From Drechslerella dactyloides (Eukaryota; Ascomycota; Orbiliomycetes; Orbiliales; Orbiliaceae), in contig JAGTWJ010000013.1 in NCBI GenBank assembly GCA_020064725.1, positions 868,001-932,000 on the forward strand: 64,000 bases of DNA, written 5' to 3'. The notes beneath the pieces are model-generated. The model was not told the origin of the DNA. It worked only from the letters and a program-made list of their open reading frames with translations, and ran no database searches. Positions 21,882 through 33,900 of the stretch are shown here, one piece after another. Numbering within the stretch: position 1 is the stretch's first letter; the number at the start of each line of letters is the position of its first letter. The position numbers were made by a program, and so were the translations under genes.

Positions 21882-24057
21882 CTACGATCGTGCGACCAAC
21901 GGTTGACTCTCCGCTGTATCTCCATCTTCCCGCTCCACCGCCTCTTCCGCACCCTCAACCGCAATATGTGGCGTGATAAACCACGACGCCACCCACGCAC
22001 ACACAAACAGCGCTACCAAAACGGTAAACGTCGCCTGCGGGTACGTTTCCGCCGTCTTGTAGTATATGCCATTAAACGCCGTCGGCCCGATCACTCGAGC
22101 GAGCGCGTGCAATAACGCAATCACACCGAGCAGATGACCCGTCTTGTCCGCCGGCGAGTGTTTCGTCAACGCGCTCTGCAGCGTCGGTGATCCTATTCCA
22201 CCGAGCGACTGCACGACGCCGCCGGCGACGAATAGCGGGGTGTTCCGCGCCGACACAAAAAGGGAGTAGCCGATGATCTCGATGGATAGCGCGCCGCGGA
22301 TGATATAAGTGTCCAGCGCGTCGCAGCCGGCGGCAGGGGTGCCCGGCGGGGGCTTCTTGCGGAAAAGGCGGACGACGACGGTTAGGATGACGAAGAGGGC
22401 GAAGACGCGTGTCGAATTGACGATGCTGGTGTAGTATGCTGCGAACTTTGTCGTCCAGTGGAATTGTATCTGCAGAACGAAAGATAAGCGTCCGGTACTT
22501 TGAATGATGGATGTATAACCAGCTGATTCATGCCCACCTTCGAGTAGAGGATGACCACAGTCATAGCGCCAAACCCAACTCCAAACATGATAAAGTCGAT
22601 TGCAGCAAGTAATATCATGTTCAATCGCAACTTTGCCAGATTCTGCCCGGACTTCGGCCAGAGAATGTTCAGCGGCTCAAGCACATTCATCTGCCGTAGC
22701 GTGGGCCACCAACTCGACCGCGACGCCTCCCTTAATTTCCTCTGCCGTTCTGCCCATTTGTCCCTAGCAAGTAGCTGCTTGCTCTTCGACACCGATTCCG
22801 GTAGAATAGTTCCGATGTATATCAGAACGAGAACGTGAATAACCACGACAGCATAGAACACGCTGAGCAAGTTATCCGTCTTATCGATCACGACGCCGCC
22901 AATCGCAGGTCCGATGGCGATGCCAAGGAACAGACAGCCATGGAATAGCGAGAACGCAGACGCACGCTGTGCGAAAGATGTGCAGTCGGAAGCGTACGAG
23001 TGGGTTAACGCAAGTGTGAGCGTGAAGGAGCCTAGAGCGCCTTCGAAGACACTAGCAAGCAAGAGCCACCAGTATGTGACCGAGTCGGGGAATTTGGCGC
23101 AGAAGATGAGGACGATTTCCGAGATGAGACTGCCGCTGCTCGTCAGAACCATCACCCTGCGCCGGCCGTACCTGTCCGACAACTGGCCGAGACGAGGCGA
23201 GGATATCGCGCCTAGAAAGCCATGTCAGCTGCTAGAACAACTGACATATCGTCACGAGGTCCAAGATATCAAACTCACTCAACAAGCCAACAATCACATT
23301 GATGTACAGCGTAAACATGGCCGCCTTGGCCGCGATCTACGACACATGTCAGCATGCATCTCCCCGACATATACAGCTAGCAGTCGGGCGTTCGGATAGT
23401 ACCTCTGCAATCTCGCATTCCGGATTATCCGCACCAAGGACCAGCTTTATGGGAGAAAAAGATCCCGGTGGCAAGGCCCTCTCTTGCTGGTTGTAGTAGT
23501 CCTGACAAACCAACGTCAAGTACAAATTGACTCGCGGAACGGCGGCACTGTGTGACAAGAAACAAACGACACATATGCATTGCCAGATCATCAGTAAAAG
23601 AAAGAAAGCTGTAAAGAGTGTCGGACGCCGAGCTCCGCGGAGAATTGGAAGTCACACACGCATAGGTGTGTTTGTAATTAATTTCACATAGGGGGCACGT
23701 ACGCTCCCATCGCTGTCGCCTGCAGGAGGAACGGCGGAAGCAGCATCGTAATCTATTGGCATCTCGATTAGCATGGCCAGTAGACATTGATACGAATGAA
23801 TATCCAAGATCTAAGATGTCTTGATATAACACTCCTGAGCAATTGAACGGATGGAGACATACGCTCGGCCGCTTCAACCATGCCCACCGACTTTTATTGT
23901 CCTTTGGCACGTCTTCCTCGGCACCATCGTATGGCGAAGGGCCTGTCCGAGCTTCCTCCGTGTACTCTCCACTCCGGCCGCGATTCCTCCATAGCAATTG
24001 CTGCTCGATGCCAGCCTCAGCCTCCTCGGTGGCGAGGATGTCGGTCTCCTGCTCCAT
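21882..24057 (-). CDS. MFS transporter (TetA/HIAT1-like, DHA1 type)
   Basis: Six exons (23863-24057, 23703-23752, 23403-23547, 23279-23336, 22538-23211, 21882-22469) join in frame to 569 residues, the usual size for this family. The N-terminal 65 residues are a charged cytosolic tail. Membrane segments start at ITMLLPPFLLQATAMG. The MFS signature between TM2 and TM3 is intact: GQLSDRYGRRR. Other typical segments are FLGIAIGPAIGGVVID and the large central loop with KWAERQRKLREASR. The C-terminal half carries six further hydrophobic segments and an acidic tail (EGAEEAVEREDGD). It is probably a proton-coupled exporter or importer in the plasma or vacuolar membrane, with unknown substrate. The long N-terminal loop carries an NPEC segment. 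The start is the ATG at 24055-24057; the frame is open a little further but without an ATG. Confidence 0.88.
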
Positions 24058-25185
24058 GCTGTGACTGCTGTTGGATATCGGCCGCGGCAACAAGCTGCGT
24101 TGTGGCAGAATCGCTACCCCTGCAGCCTCGGCGGGCCTTTCGTCTATCGGACGGTGTCGCCCAGGGTTTGCATAGATGTCGAGATCGAGATGAATCGCCT
24201 GGCTGCTTCGATGAGTCCAGCTCGCAGATGCCGATGGATCAAAGTTTAAGAAGTGTCGCTAGCGGAACAAGGTCCCAGATCAGATGTGACGGCCCTGTCT
24301 CATGTGCAACAGCGCCCGCGGCGAGTCCCAGCGATCCGAACAGGCGGTAGACACAGGCGAGTATTTATATTAGTAATGGCGGCCGGAGTTACAGGACATT
24401 GTTATAGGCGTCGTCAGCAGTCCGATGTAAAGGGATAGATACAGCAAATGTATTGTGTGAGTTACGCGGATAGCAGAGGCATCGAAAGCAAGCCACATCT
24501 TTTACATTAGACTTCATATTAGAAATCCACGGAACGGGCACGGGACTTCCCTTGGCCCTTTCGGCCGGGTCAGCGAATCATCGGGTGGCCCTCATTTCCC
24601 AACAGCTGCCAAAGTGGGGGGACCTGTTGCCAAACAGGTTCGACGACATCATTCTTCCTTCATTCTTTCTCGCCTTCATGCACGGTTCATGCGGCGCTAG
24701 ATACAGCAAAGAAAATCCAAACATGGAGACAGATGACTTTGGTTGGTCAAACGAGTTCGGCGCCTTCGACCTAAAAAAAGAGCCGACGCCGTGAGGGATG
24801 ACGCCCAAACTAGCAATCCCCAGGGGTACGATTCTGGAAGGACAATTCGAACCAGTGATTGGGAGGTGGAACCTGATTTGCGCTGTTGAAACCCCTCTCA
24901 TGGTCTAATAGCGCAAAGAAGTTCCCACCTCCCAATCACTGCTTTGAGGATGTCTGCCCCATCGCCCACGAATCAGAGCAAACTCGCCGCCGGCATATTG
25001 TTTACCTAATCGGGCATGGTGGGCCAAAGCGACAGCATCGAGATAGGACGGACGACGGACGAGAAGCTCGCCTCGGAACGAAAAAACGTATACAGGTGCG
25101 GACAGATGCGGGTTTATTATCGCGGTCGGTATCGGGCATATGAAACAAAGACAGTGGGACCTTCAGATTAGCTCTCTTATGGTTC
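24058..25185. other. Intergenic with a long hairpin
   Basis: No protein gene is supported. The only clear structure is the inverted repeat at 24853-24941, listed separately. Confidence 0.45.
24853..24941. repeat. Inverted repeat forming a hairpin with 32-nt arms
   Basis: The left arm 24853-24884 starts CAGTGATTGGGAGGTGG. The right arm 24910-24941 is nearly its reverse complement. The outer 17 bp pair perfectly, followed by one bulge, a few mismatches and a closing TTTGCGCT/AGCGCAAA helix. The loop is 25 nt. No coding frame overlaps it meaningfully. It could be a small non-autonomous element, a structured RNA or a cruciform site. Confidence 0.7.
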
Positions 25186-25980
25186 TCATGGCTGAACGCA
25201 CGTGGATGTATTCCCAGGTTCGCCGCATCTAGTCCACAAAGGGACTAGATTTTTCAACTTTGGCTTTTGTATCGTCATCACTAGGTCCATAAAGAAGAAA
25301 GTCGTATCAGCTGGAAGGTAGACGACCGAGGCGAGAATGGCGGTCACAGATGTGCAAGCGTCCGTGCTCGAGATCTCTATTGGGGCTCCAGTCAGCATTT
25401 CATTCAACCCGTTCAAACTAAAGATCTGAAGACCGAGCGCATACCTTGAAACAGCTTCATCCGATTGAAAACTATTTGATTGCAAGTCGTCATAGACAGC
25501 AAGCACTGGCGCAGTGAGATGCTTCCCAACTGCCGGCGCGTCTTTGAAACTTCGCCATTATTATCGTCCTCGAAGCATTCGTCCAAAACAATCTCTCGCG
25601 CGACTCCATCCACTCTAGCCAACCTACACCCTAATCATGTATCTCCACCCGCCGACACGGACACGCGAGTCCATCCAACGTATCCTTCCAATAGACGGGC
25701 CGTCTGCTACGATTTCCGTTCTATGGTTCACCCATTATGGTTTGCCAGAAGCCGATTTGACACCAGCATTCTGAAGACGCCTCGTGTAAAGGAGGGCCCG
25801 AGTCATGTGCTCTCTTTGTATCGTCATGGAAGAACAGGCCCGTCGAGAAGTCCGGAATACACTATCGCCTCATGCGAAAACGTTAGCACTCTCGTTCGCG
25901 TGGTTAGACGTAAAGGGCCACTTACCTGGTGGAAACGCGATGAGGAAGGGAAATGAATGAATTCGAGGCGGTCGCGCCAT
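25186..25980 (-). pseudogene. Possible decayed multi-exon gene
   Basis: The last frame (stop at 25186, open to about 25545) reads like protein: SFKDAPAVGKHLTAPVLAVY, then RYALGLQIFSLNGLNEMLTG and ASVVYLPADTTFFFMDLVM. Upstream at 25978-25980 an ATG in an excellent context (AAAATGG) starts a short frame MARPPRIHSFPFLIAFPP that ends at a perfect GTAAGT donor (25920-25925). A branch site (GCTAAC) and a TAG acceptor follow near 25865. These pieces cannot be joined into one open frame: exon 2 meets a stop after about 12 codons in the frame set by that ATG. It may be a pseudogene or a gene whose exons I have not resolved. No family is recognised. Confidence 0.3.
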
Positions 25981-26185
25981 TTTGACCTGACCTTAAATGA
26001 CCACGTGACACGAAACCTCCTGTCAACACGCCAGTGAGACCTCCACAACGTCAGTTCTCATGCACTCCACTCCGAATCCTCTGGGGGCACGACACTACGA
26101 TCACGACACCGTCGAGTGCCGGCGACGCTTCGCATACAATCTCTCGATGACAGCCTAGGGCTCGCTCCGGCCGTACCAGCCCCCA

Positions 26186-28885
26186 ATGGCCCGGGAAACC
26201 CAAACGACCCGCGCGCTCAGAGAGCATGCCTCGAACCTCAAGGCACCCTCTCAACGGGCCATCCGGTATCTACGCAGCATCATAGACAATCGTCCGTACA
26301 CGACCCTCTCGTCCAGTGTCGTCGATATCAATGAGCTTGAAGAGCTCCAGAGGGTAGGACTATGGCCGCCTCAGACCTGCAATGGAGCACGGAAGGCCAG
26401 ACGTACCGAACGGGAGGAGCTGGACATTTGCGGCATGTCGGCACGAGAGGAGAAGGCCGTTGGTCGAGTGGTCAAGGGTGCTCTACAAGGCCGGCAGCCT
26501 GAACTCCGGCTGGACTATGAAGACACCAGCATCATCGCCAAAAACCGTTGGAGGCCAGTACCAGCTGCAGCTCCATCAAGCAACCGTTACGACCCTCCAA
26601 GAAAACCAAACCCGCCAACAGACGCGAGGGTGAAGACGCAGCCTCTCCATACGAGTGCGAAGCAACCACATCCGTCGACACTCCTCATTCGCCCGCTCCC
26701 ATCTCCTGTTCAACCATATAAGCAGAAGAAGCACAAGAACAACTGGCAATACCGCCTCGCACAAATCGGTCGTATCGAAGCAGCGACTCGGAAAGATAAT
26801 GGGCTGCTATCACAGCTACAACAACCACACCCATCCATTATAGAGACAGACAATAGAAAACTCGCGTGCCGTCTTACTGCACACCAACTACGACCCGCTA
26901 CCGGTCCCATCAACATCAATCGAGAGACATGGGTGGCGATGAATCGGGCAATGAAACAGAGGAACTACCACGAAGTCATCCGGCTGTTCAACATATACAG
27001 TGCCGCAGCTGCTCGTCCGACGCCACAATGCGTCGATATGTGTGCGGAAGCATACCTGAAGACCGGAAGGACCTTGCTCGCTAGAATCATCATGGAGAAA
27101 TACAGGACATACCATCGCCCCGTCGAAGAAACGATGGTACTGCAGCTCAAAAGCCTCCTTGCGAGGTGCAAAGTCGATGCAGCTATAGCATTTGTCCAAA
27201 TGGCAAAGGACACAGCGAAGGGGTTCGGAGTACTCTTGACTAAGACTTTACTCGAAGGCTTATGCAAAATTGGCGTCAACTCAGACCTCCTACTACGAAC
27301 TTTCGATTTCGTAGAATCACTCCTTCCGACGTCGCAAGCCATCCACTACACAATCCTGATCCGAGGATATACCCAAAACAAGCAATTCGAGCTCGCCTCA
27401 GAATGGTTCCACAAGATGCAAACCGTCGGTCATAAACCCGATAGCAAAACCTACAATATCATCCTGTCTGCCGCTGCGCAGAATGGAAGATGGGATGAAA
27501 TCCAGCCGATACTCGAGCTTTTCCGCATATCCTCCGTCAAGCCATCGAGCCAAACCATGAACGAAATCCTCAACGCCGCCGCTGTAAACCCAGACAGCTC
27601 CTTGGATGACCTACACCAGCTGGCCGAGAAGCTAGGCGCGCCGTGGACGACACAAACCTGGAACGTCATGCTGAAGGCCACAATCGTTAGAACTCCTAAA
27701 GAGGATCAAGAGACCCAAATACGAGCCTTCTTCGACAGAATGAGCGATGCCGGCACGCACCCCGACCCCGCCACCGCAACCACTCTCGTCACATACCTCG
27801 AGAACTCTGGCCACAGTTCTCCAAGCTGCCTCCGCCGCCTCCTCGGCGACATCCACGAAGATACAGCCCTCCAGTCACCGATCTCCGACAACCGAGAACT
27901 CCGCAAGAGCATGCTACACCACGCGTCCTCCAAAACCACCACCAAGGTAATACGTAAAGATGCTGACATCTTAACTGTGCCCGCCATCGCCACACGCATG
28001 GCCGCCTGTCTGCGTGAAAACCGCCCCATCGACGCCCTCGTCCTCTTCCACCACGTGCTCTCCCAATCCATCCGCCCGACAACCGACATCCTCATCCTCA
28101 CTGTCAAAGCCCTCTTCATGCTCCCCTCTCAGCCGCGCAACCTCCCCCGCACGCCCGCCGACCAAGCTGAGGCGTCCTTCGACGACGCGCAGTACCGTGC
28201 ATTCACCATCGACCGCGTGCTGGACCTCTCTGCACGCCACGGCCTCGCAGTACACTTAGAGCTCTCCCCGCGCGCCTGGAAGTTCCTCTCCGCCGTCTAC
28301 AGCTACCGTCTATCCAAGCGAGACCCGCGCGCAATCCGAACCATCAGCGGCGCACCGGGCAAGGAAATACTATTTGAAATCTACCGATTCTACGAGAAGC
28401 ACGACCTCCGCAACCCGCATCACCCGCTCATGGTCGCCGCCTCGATCATGCATTCCCGCCGCCAACATCACACGATCATCGAGCTGATGCGCGGCGTCGC
28501 GGGCTCACCGTGGGGTAACAAGCCACCGCTGTGCATCGTCGCTTTGACAATCTTGTTGAAGGCGTATGTAGCGCTGCAGGACGCTGCGGGCGTACGGTGG
28601 GTAGCCGAGCATGTCATCGAACGCCAGCTAGAGCCGGATGAGGTGTTTTTGAAGGTAATGAGCGGGCAGCGGAAGGTACCTATTGCACAGTTCTCGGTCA
28701 AATGGGGCGCCAACTCGCAGGCTGTCGTGGATGAGAGTGTCATGTTGTGCAGGAAGCTGAAAGCGCGGATAGAGGAGAGGCGGGAGCGCGGCTCGCGGCT
28801 GATCAAAGACGTGCTGAGGAAGGAGGAAGCCGCAGACGACAGGCCGCTAGACCCGGGCGAAATGCTATTGCCATCGCCAGTGTAA
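26186..28885 (+). CDS. Pentatricopeptide repeat (PPR) protein, probably mitochondrial
   Basis: An intronless 899-residue protein. The basic N-terminus (MARETQTTRALREHASNLKA) could target it to mitochondria, where fungal PPR proteins act in organelle RNA maturation, stability or translation. PPR-like helical pairs are visible from about residue 250 to 560. The clearest are IHYTILIRGYTQNKQFELAS with WFHKMQTVGHKPDSKTYN, then IILSAAAQNGRWDEIQPILE and VKPSSQTMNEILNAAA, and later TWNVMLKATIVRTPKEDQ and FFDRMSDAGTHPDPATATTL. The C-terminal 300 residues contain further helices and end with a basic, coiled region (KLKARIEERRERGSRL). The start is the ATG at 26186. The promoter is shared with the divergent minus-strand remnant at 25980. 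The target RNA is unknown. Confidence 0.88.
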   Translation: MARETQTTRALREHASNLKAPSQRAIRYLRSIIDNRPYTTLSSSVVDINELEELQRVGLWPPQTCNGARKARRTEREELDICGMSAREEKAVGRVVKGALQGRQPELRLDYEDTSIIAKNRWRPVPAAAPSSNRYDPPRKPNPPTDARVKTQPLHTSAKQPHPSTLLIRPLPSPVQPYKQKKHKNNWQYRLAQIGRIEAATRKDNGLLSQLQQPHPSIIETDNRKLACRLTAHQLRPATGPININRETWVAMNRAMKQRNYHEVIRLFNIYSAAAARPTPQCVDMCAEAYLKTGRTLLARIIMEKYRTYHRPVEETMVLQLKSLLARCKVDAAIAFVQMAKDTAKGFGVLLTKTLLEGLCKIGVNSDLLLRTFDFVESLLPTSQAIHYTILIRGYTQNKQFELASEWFHKMQTVGHKPDSKTYNIILSAAAQNGRWDEIQPILELFRISSVKPSSQTMNEILNAAAVNPDSSLDDLHQLAEKLGAPWTTQTWNVMLKATIVRTPKEDQETQIRAFFDRMSDAGTHPDPATATTLVTYLENSGHSSPSCLRRLLGDIHEDTALQSPISDNRELRKSMLHHASSKTTTKVIRKDADILTVPAIATRMAACLRENRPIDALVLFHHVLSQSIRPTTDILILTVKALFMLPSQPRNLPRTPADQAEASFDDAQYRAFTIDRVLDLSARHGLAVHLELSPRAWKFLSAVYSYRLSKRDPRAIRTISGAPGKEILFEIYRFYEKHDLRNPHHPLMVAASIMHSRRQHHTIIELMRGVAGSPWGNKPPLCIVALTILLKAYVALQDAAGVRWVAEHVIERQLEPDEVFLKVMSGQRKVPIAQFSVKWGANSQAVVDESVMLCRKLKARIEERRERGSRLIKDVLRKEEAADDRPLDPGEMLLPSPV

Positions 28886-30906
28886 CACTTTGGTCATATA
28901 GCATTGTGCTTACCAGTGAGCTTTCCGGCCACCAGTTTAACTATCTGTGAATATTTACGATACCATGTATTTACAATATATGCCGTTTATACACACTACG
29001 ATCCGGCAGCGTACATCCACATACTCATGCAACGAAATGGCATATTGTCAGCTCCAGTGATCTATAGTCCAGGTCTATGTTGAGTAACCAGATGCTATAT
29101 ATTTATATATATACATAACCTACAGTCTTCCCACCAGCGTGCACGATCGCAAGCCTCCAGGTAGCCTGCGACCAATCCTCCCACCGCCAGCATTCTGCAA
29201 ACGCAAGCACGCCCCGCAGCTATAAGCATTCATCAAGCAATCAAGAAACGGCGTCAAGCAAGGGTATAAAGACGAATGATATGGATACAGAGGGATACAA
29301 CAGCCAGCACGCACACCGAAAAAATACATCACCCGCAGAAATATATAACACACGCACGCACGCACACCCAGGGTACCGATCTTAGTACAGCAAGTATTTT
29401 ATCATCCGCTTTTCCTTCCCTTCTTTCTTCGTATCGTACCCCTTCTTTGCATGCTTCGCCTTCGAATTCAGTTCTTTTTCTCTTCTTCCGGTCAGTCTGT
29501 GAACGTTATCGATATCGCCCGCATTCCCCAGATATCGATCGATCACCACCATGCATACATGTAAACAGTGCTCGATCCAAGACGCCATGATTTTTTCTTC
29601 TCGCCCTTTTCGGATATCAAAAAGCATCCAGCAGCATGCAACAGGAACAATGATAATAATGCCATAATTCAATAAACAATAATATACCAGCGCAGCACGA
29701 AGTAATAAAAAAAGAGCAGGATATTACACGCATGCGTGGCGAAGGCTAATCAATAATACAGCCGTACTTGCAATGAACAGTTGCAAGAGAACATCGAAAA
29801 AGGCAACAATGCAGGGGAAAAAGTGGGTAGTTAATCCCAATCACAAGGCAATATACATGAAGGGAACGGCAAAGGCTTCAGGATAATGCATGCATGCAAA
29901 ACGACTAAACACTGATAAAAGTATATCAAAACACTCGCTATCCCTTTTGAACAAACAACAAAGACAACAGCAAAGCAAAACCAACGGATAAACAAACAAT
30001 ACCGGTGGGGATATATATGTAATGTGACGGGGTTAATAGGATGGGGTGATCTGATGCGATATGCCCCAGCGGTCAGTGGTTAGTGGAAGGGATACTTGAA
30101 TGCTGCTCGGTGGAATCAGGGGACTAAGTACAACATGCTGAACCTACAATTGTAACAAGCAAGACCAAAAAAAAAAAAAAAAAAAGGAGTCGAATGAGAG
30201 ACTGCGACTTTGCAGCCTCAAATAAAAAAAAACTTGCTTGATACGAAACGATGCCGCACTGCTGCCAACAGGAAGCCTCTAATGGTCTTTCCTCCCCATT
30301 TCTGGCGAGCATGCCGATGTACATACGATAGTCCCCATTCCAGCCTGTTTCTGTAATCATGTTGGAAACATTACCAGCCGCGAGCTGATAACCACCGCCG
30401 AGCTGCCGAATTAAAGCCGAAGAATCCAGCATCGCATGCTTATTCGCTAAATCATTGCTGGATCCAACCGCGCATTCTGTCCTTCCCTTCTGTATATTTC
30501 GTGTTTCATCGTGATTAGCTTCTGGTTCGACCGAAAATCCGAAGTCCAGTTGTAAAAGAATGCTGCCGCTCCTATCGCTCGCCCATCTCTACCCCTGGAT
30601 GTCAAAAAAAACCCCCGACATTAGTCTGTCGCTGCGCACACAACTGTCAAGGAAGGTCGCAAGCTGACTCGACTCCGGGTTAGAAAGGGCGAGCGAGCTG
30701 TAGCGTAAAGATCGCAGCATCCATCAAGAAAAACCAGTTGGGAAAGGGCTGATAAAGTTGAAGAAAGAAAATGAAAAAAGGGCCAAAAAAGAAAAAGAAA
30801 CCGAGATGATAAGAACCGTGTTGTGTTTTGAATGTAAGATCCACGTCAAATCGTTAGAAGCATGATCATAAACTCATACACCGCGAGTTATGCAACGTAA
30901 TCATGT
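28886..30906. other. Intergenic between two convergent genes
   Basis: About 2 kb holding the 3' UTRs of the PPR gene (plus) and the nucleotidyltransferase gene (minus). It includes a poly-A run near 30166-30184 and CACG repeats near 29350-29365. I see no gene. Confidence 0.45.
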
Positions 30907-33900
30907 TCAGCCGCCCTTGCGCTCTTCTCCCGCTGCCAACGCAGCCTCTGCGGTAGCTGTTCGCTTCTTCTTGTTGCTCTTGCGCTTGCTATTCTTGTTC
31001 CATTCCTTCGATTTGGAAGGGTTGTGGCTTTGGCCTCCATGGTTCGCTGACATCGGGCTGTCCTCTAATTTCGCAGAAGCAGAGGATGTGCCGGCCTTGG
31101 AACCTTGCGCGCCCGAAGCCTGGCCTGCCGTGCCGGCAGACTTGGTGATGGCCTGTATGGCCTCCATGACTTTGGAGGCTCTGATTGTCCCTCCAGACTT
31201 GTTCGGATGGTTGTTGTGTCCGTTCTGTCTCCCGTTCGCGTTCCCATCCTCTGACGAATTGTCGCCCTCGCTGGTGTTATGCTTATTCGCCGCGCCTTTC
31301 CTGCCAGACCCGTTCTTTGTTGGCGATGGGGATTTCCAGCTTCCTGTCGGTGTGTGGCCCGCATGTTTCGAACCGTTGGTCTCATGAGACGTATTGATAT
31401 TTCCGGGCTTCTCCTTCGTCGATTGGGGCTGCTTTGACTCTCGATGGTTCACACTGTGACTCGGAGTGGCAAGGTCAAGATGAGGCTGCATCTGGTTAGC
31501 ATATTTAGATGCAGATATGACCTGTTCAACCTCGTACTGTCGCCCATACTGCTGTTGCATGTTCTGACGATGCCTCAGTTTCTGGCTGGTATGAGCATCA
31601 AGGTTTTGAGCTTGTGCCATTGCGTAGGGTTGGTGGAACTGCAGAAATGCGGGATAATGGATCGGTTGCCCGGTATAGGGATTGAAGGTATATCCAGTTT
31701 TCGGCATGTTGGACGTTTCGTCATGCATAACAGCATGGCCGTAAGCTGCGTGCGGATGGCTATGGTCCATCATCGACACACCATATGAATCGGTGTAGCC
31801 GGCCGGGCTGTGGTACAGTGCGTCCTCGTGAGGTGAGTCCCCATGCAAACTAAGCTGAGGGGAGTCGTCGGTATCGAAAGGAGGTGTCACGGGCACGCTG
31901 CTAGCGGAGCCGTTTACTATAACGGGTCCACGCTGGCGCGGTTCCTCGTCATAAGAATCCTGAGATATCGAACGCTCTCCGTCACCTTCCGAGGAAGACC
32001 ATATCGCTTCGGGGTTCTGGATAAACCGGGAGTGATTCGCCGTCGTTATTGGCGACGGTGGCTGGGACGGCCGCCGGTGATCACTGAATTTGGGAGGTGC
32101 CATTTTCTCCTTGGATAGTCGCCGCTGAGGATCCATGATGTCCTTCTGGTTGACATAAACTTCAGGGGCGTGCCCGGCAAGCGAATGGGCATCCGGGTAA
32201 AGATAGCCGTAATAGTCCCCAAAAGTATCCTCTGACGTCGGCAGCTCGCAAGGTGTTGGGGGCTGCTCCGATGTACTAGATGCGGTAGCTATGCTCTCGC
32301 TCCCACCTAACATATCCTGCACATCCGCTGCAGACTCAACAACAGTTGGTATCTGACGGCCGCCAGCCTCCAGATGAGGTGCTGGTTGCGATCGTGACCG
32401 AGGCCCGCCAGGCTGGAGATTCTTCGTCCGGTTCAGCCGTTGCTCAAGGCTGTTCTGAGGAATCGGTGAGCTTGGAGGAACGCCCATGTTGTATTGATCG
32501 CTGCCGCCGAGACCGTTTGGAAGGTAGAGGATTGGGGGATAGAGGAGGTACGCAGGGTAGCCAACGTGAAGTGCTCCCAGCTGCGTTTGAGTGGCAAGTA
32601 AGTTGGTTTGTGCTTGATGCTGTTGCTTTCCAGCGGCTTCAAGTTGGCTGTTGGCCTGTGCCAGTTGCGCCTGTCCCTGAGCGGTGTTGGGATTCGCAAG
32701 CTGGCTAGCAGCATGTGCCTGGGCAAACGTATGGAGCAGATTCTGGCGTGAGAGTGTAGCCTGTCTTTGAGCGTGCTGGACATCCAAGAGCGGCTTCTGA
32801 AGCCCGTCCAGCATGGGATATGAGAAGGTCCCATCAGGATTCTGTACAAACTGATACCCTCCAGGAGTGGCCATCAGATGAGTGGTTATAGCTGGGAGGT
32901 TGGTATGAGCGTAGTTCGACCCGCTAGACGCTCTGCGGCTATTGAAGGTCGAATTTCGTGGATTACTACCGTATCCTCCGAATTGTCGATTTCGTGACCG
33001 CCCGCTGTCTCCAGATCTTCCCTTGTTGGCAGAGTTACTCCTGGTCATCTGCACAGGTCGAGACGCCGGCTTGACAAAGTCCGCACTGATATGCTCCTCC
33101 TTGGGGAAAACGTATTCCTCACTCCAACCAGTGATGTTTGGAGGACTTTCCGCCAGTAGCTTGAACGCTCGCCGGAATTCCTCATGGATTCCTCGCACGG
33201 CATTGTCGTCCGCTCCATTGCTCAAATTCCTGGATATACTGAAGGGTTCTTCGACGCATAACCGGTTTCCAAACAGATTATCCCACTTCTTCTCAGCCTT
33301 CGAGATGAGTTTCCCCATTCGAATCGAGACCACACTTTTCTCAAAGTCGATCTCGTAGCCGTATCGCTTGAAGAAATTGAACAACAGAGACCCTAAACTC
33401 TCATTGTTCGCATCGCCAAATCCGCGTAGCTTCTCGATATCATCGTCGAAGGATACGTCGACGCCGTTCTGCGGCGGCAGCTTCTTGTGTTCTCGCTGGT
33501 GTAACGAAGGCAGGATTGGAGGTTCCCGAGTTTGGAGAAAGTTTATCATCATACATATCCACGTATACGACGATAGCGTACCACCACCGGCTACAGCAAG
33601 AATGCATTTACCCCTTGTTAGCCGAGAAATATTTTCAAAAATATCGAACGGTGAAAAATGCATGCACATTCCAGGCGTTGGAATAACCCACCAGCATCGT
33701 TCAATATCCTCTGCTTTGTCCAGTGCTTGATAATCATCGCCAGCGGGCGGACTCGAGGGTCAATGTCGACATAAGTCTTGACCATTCTCGTGTTTTCCAG
33801 AGCCAGTGTATTGTTGACATTCATGTCGCATTGCACTTTATACTCTGGATCCCATATCCGGACGATCGGAACCTTCGCATTCTGGACGCACACTATCCGT

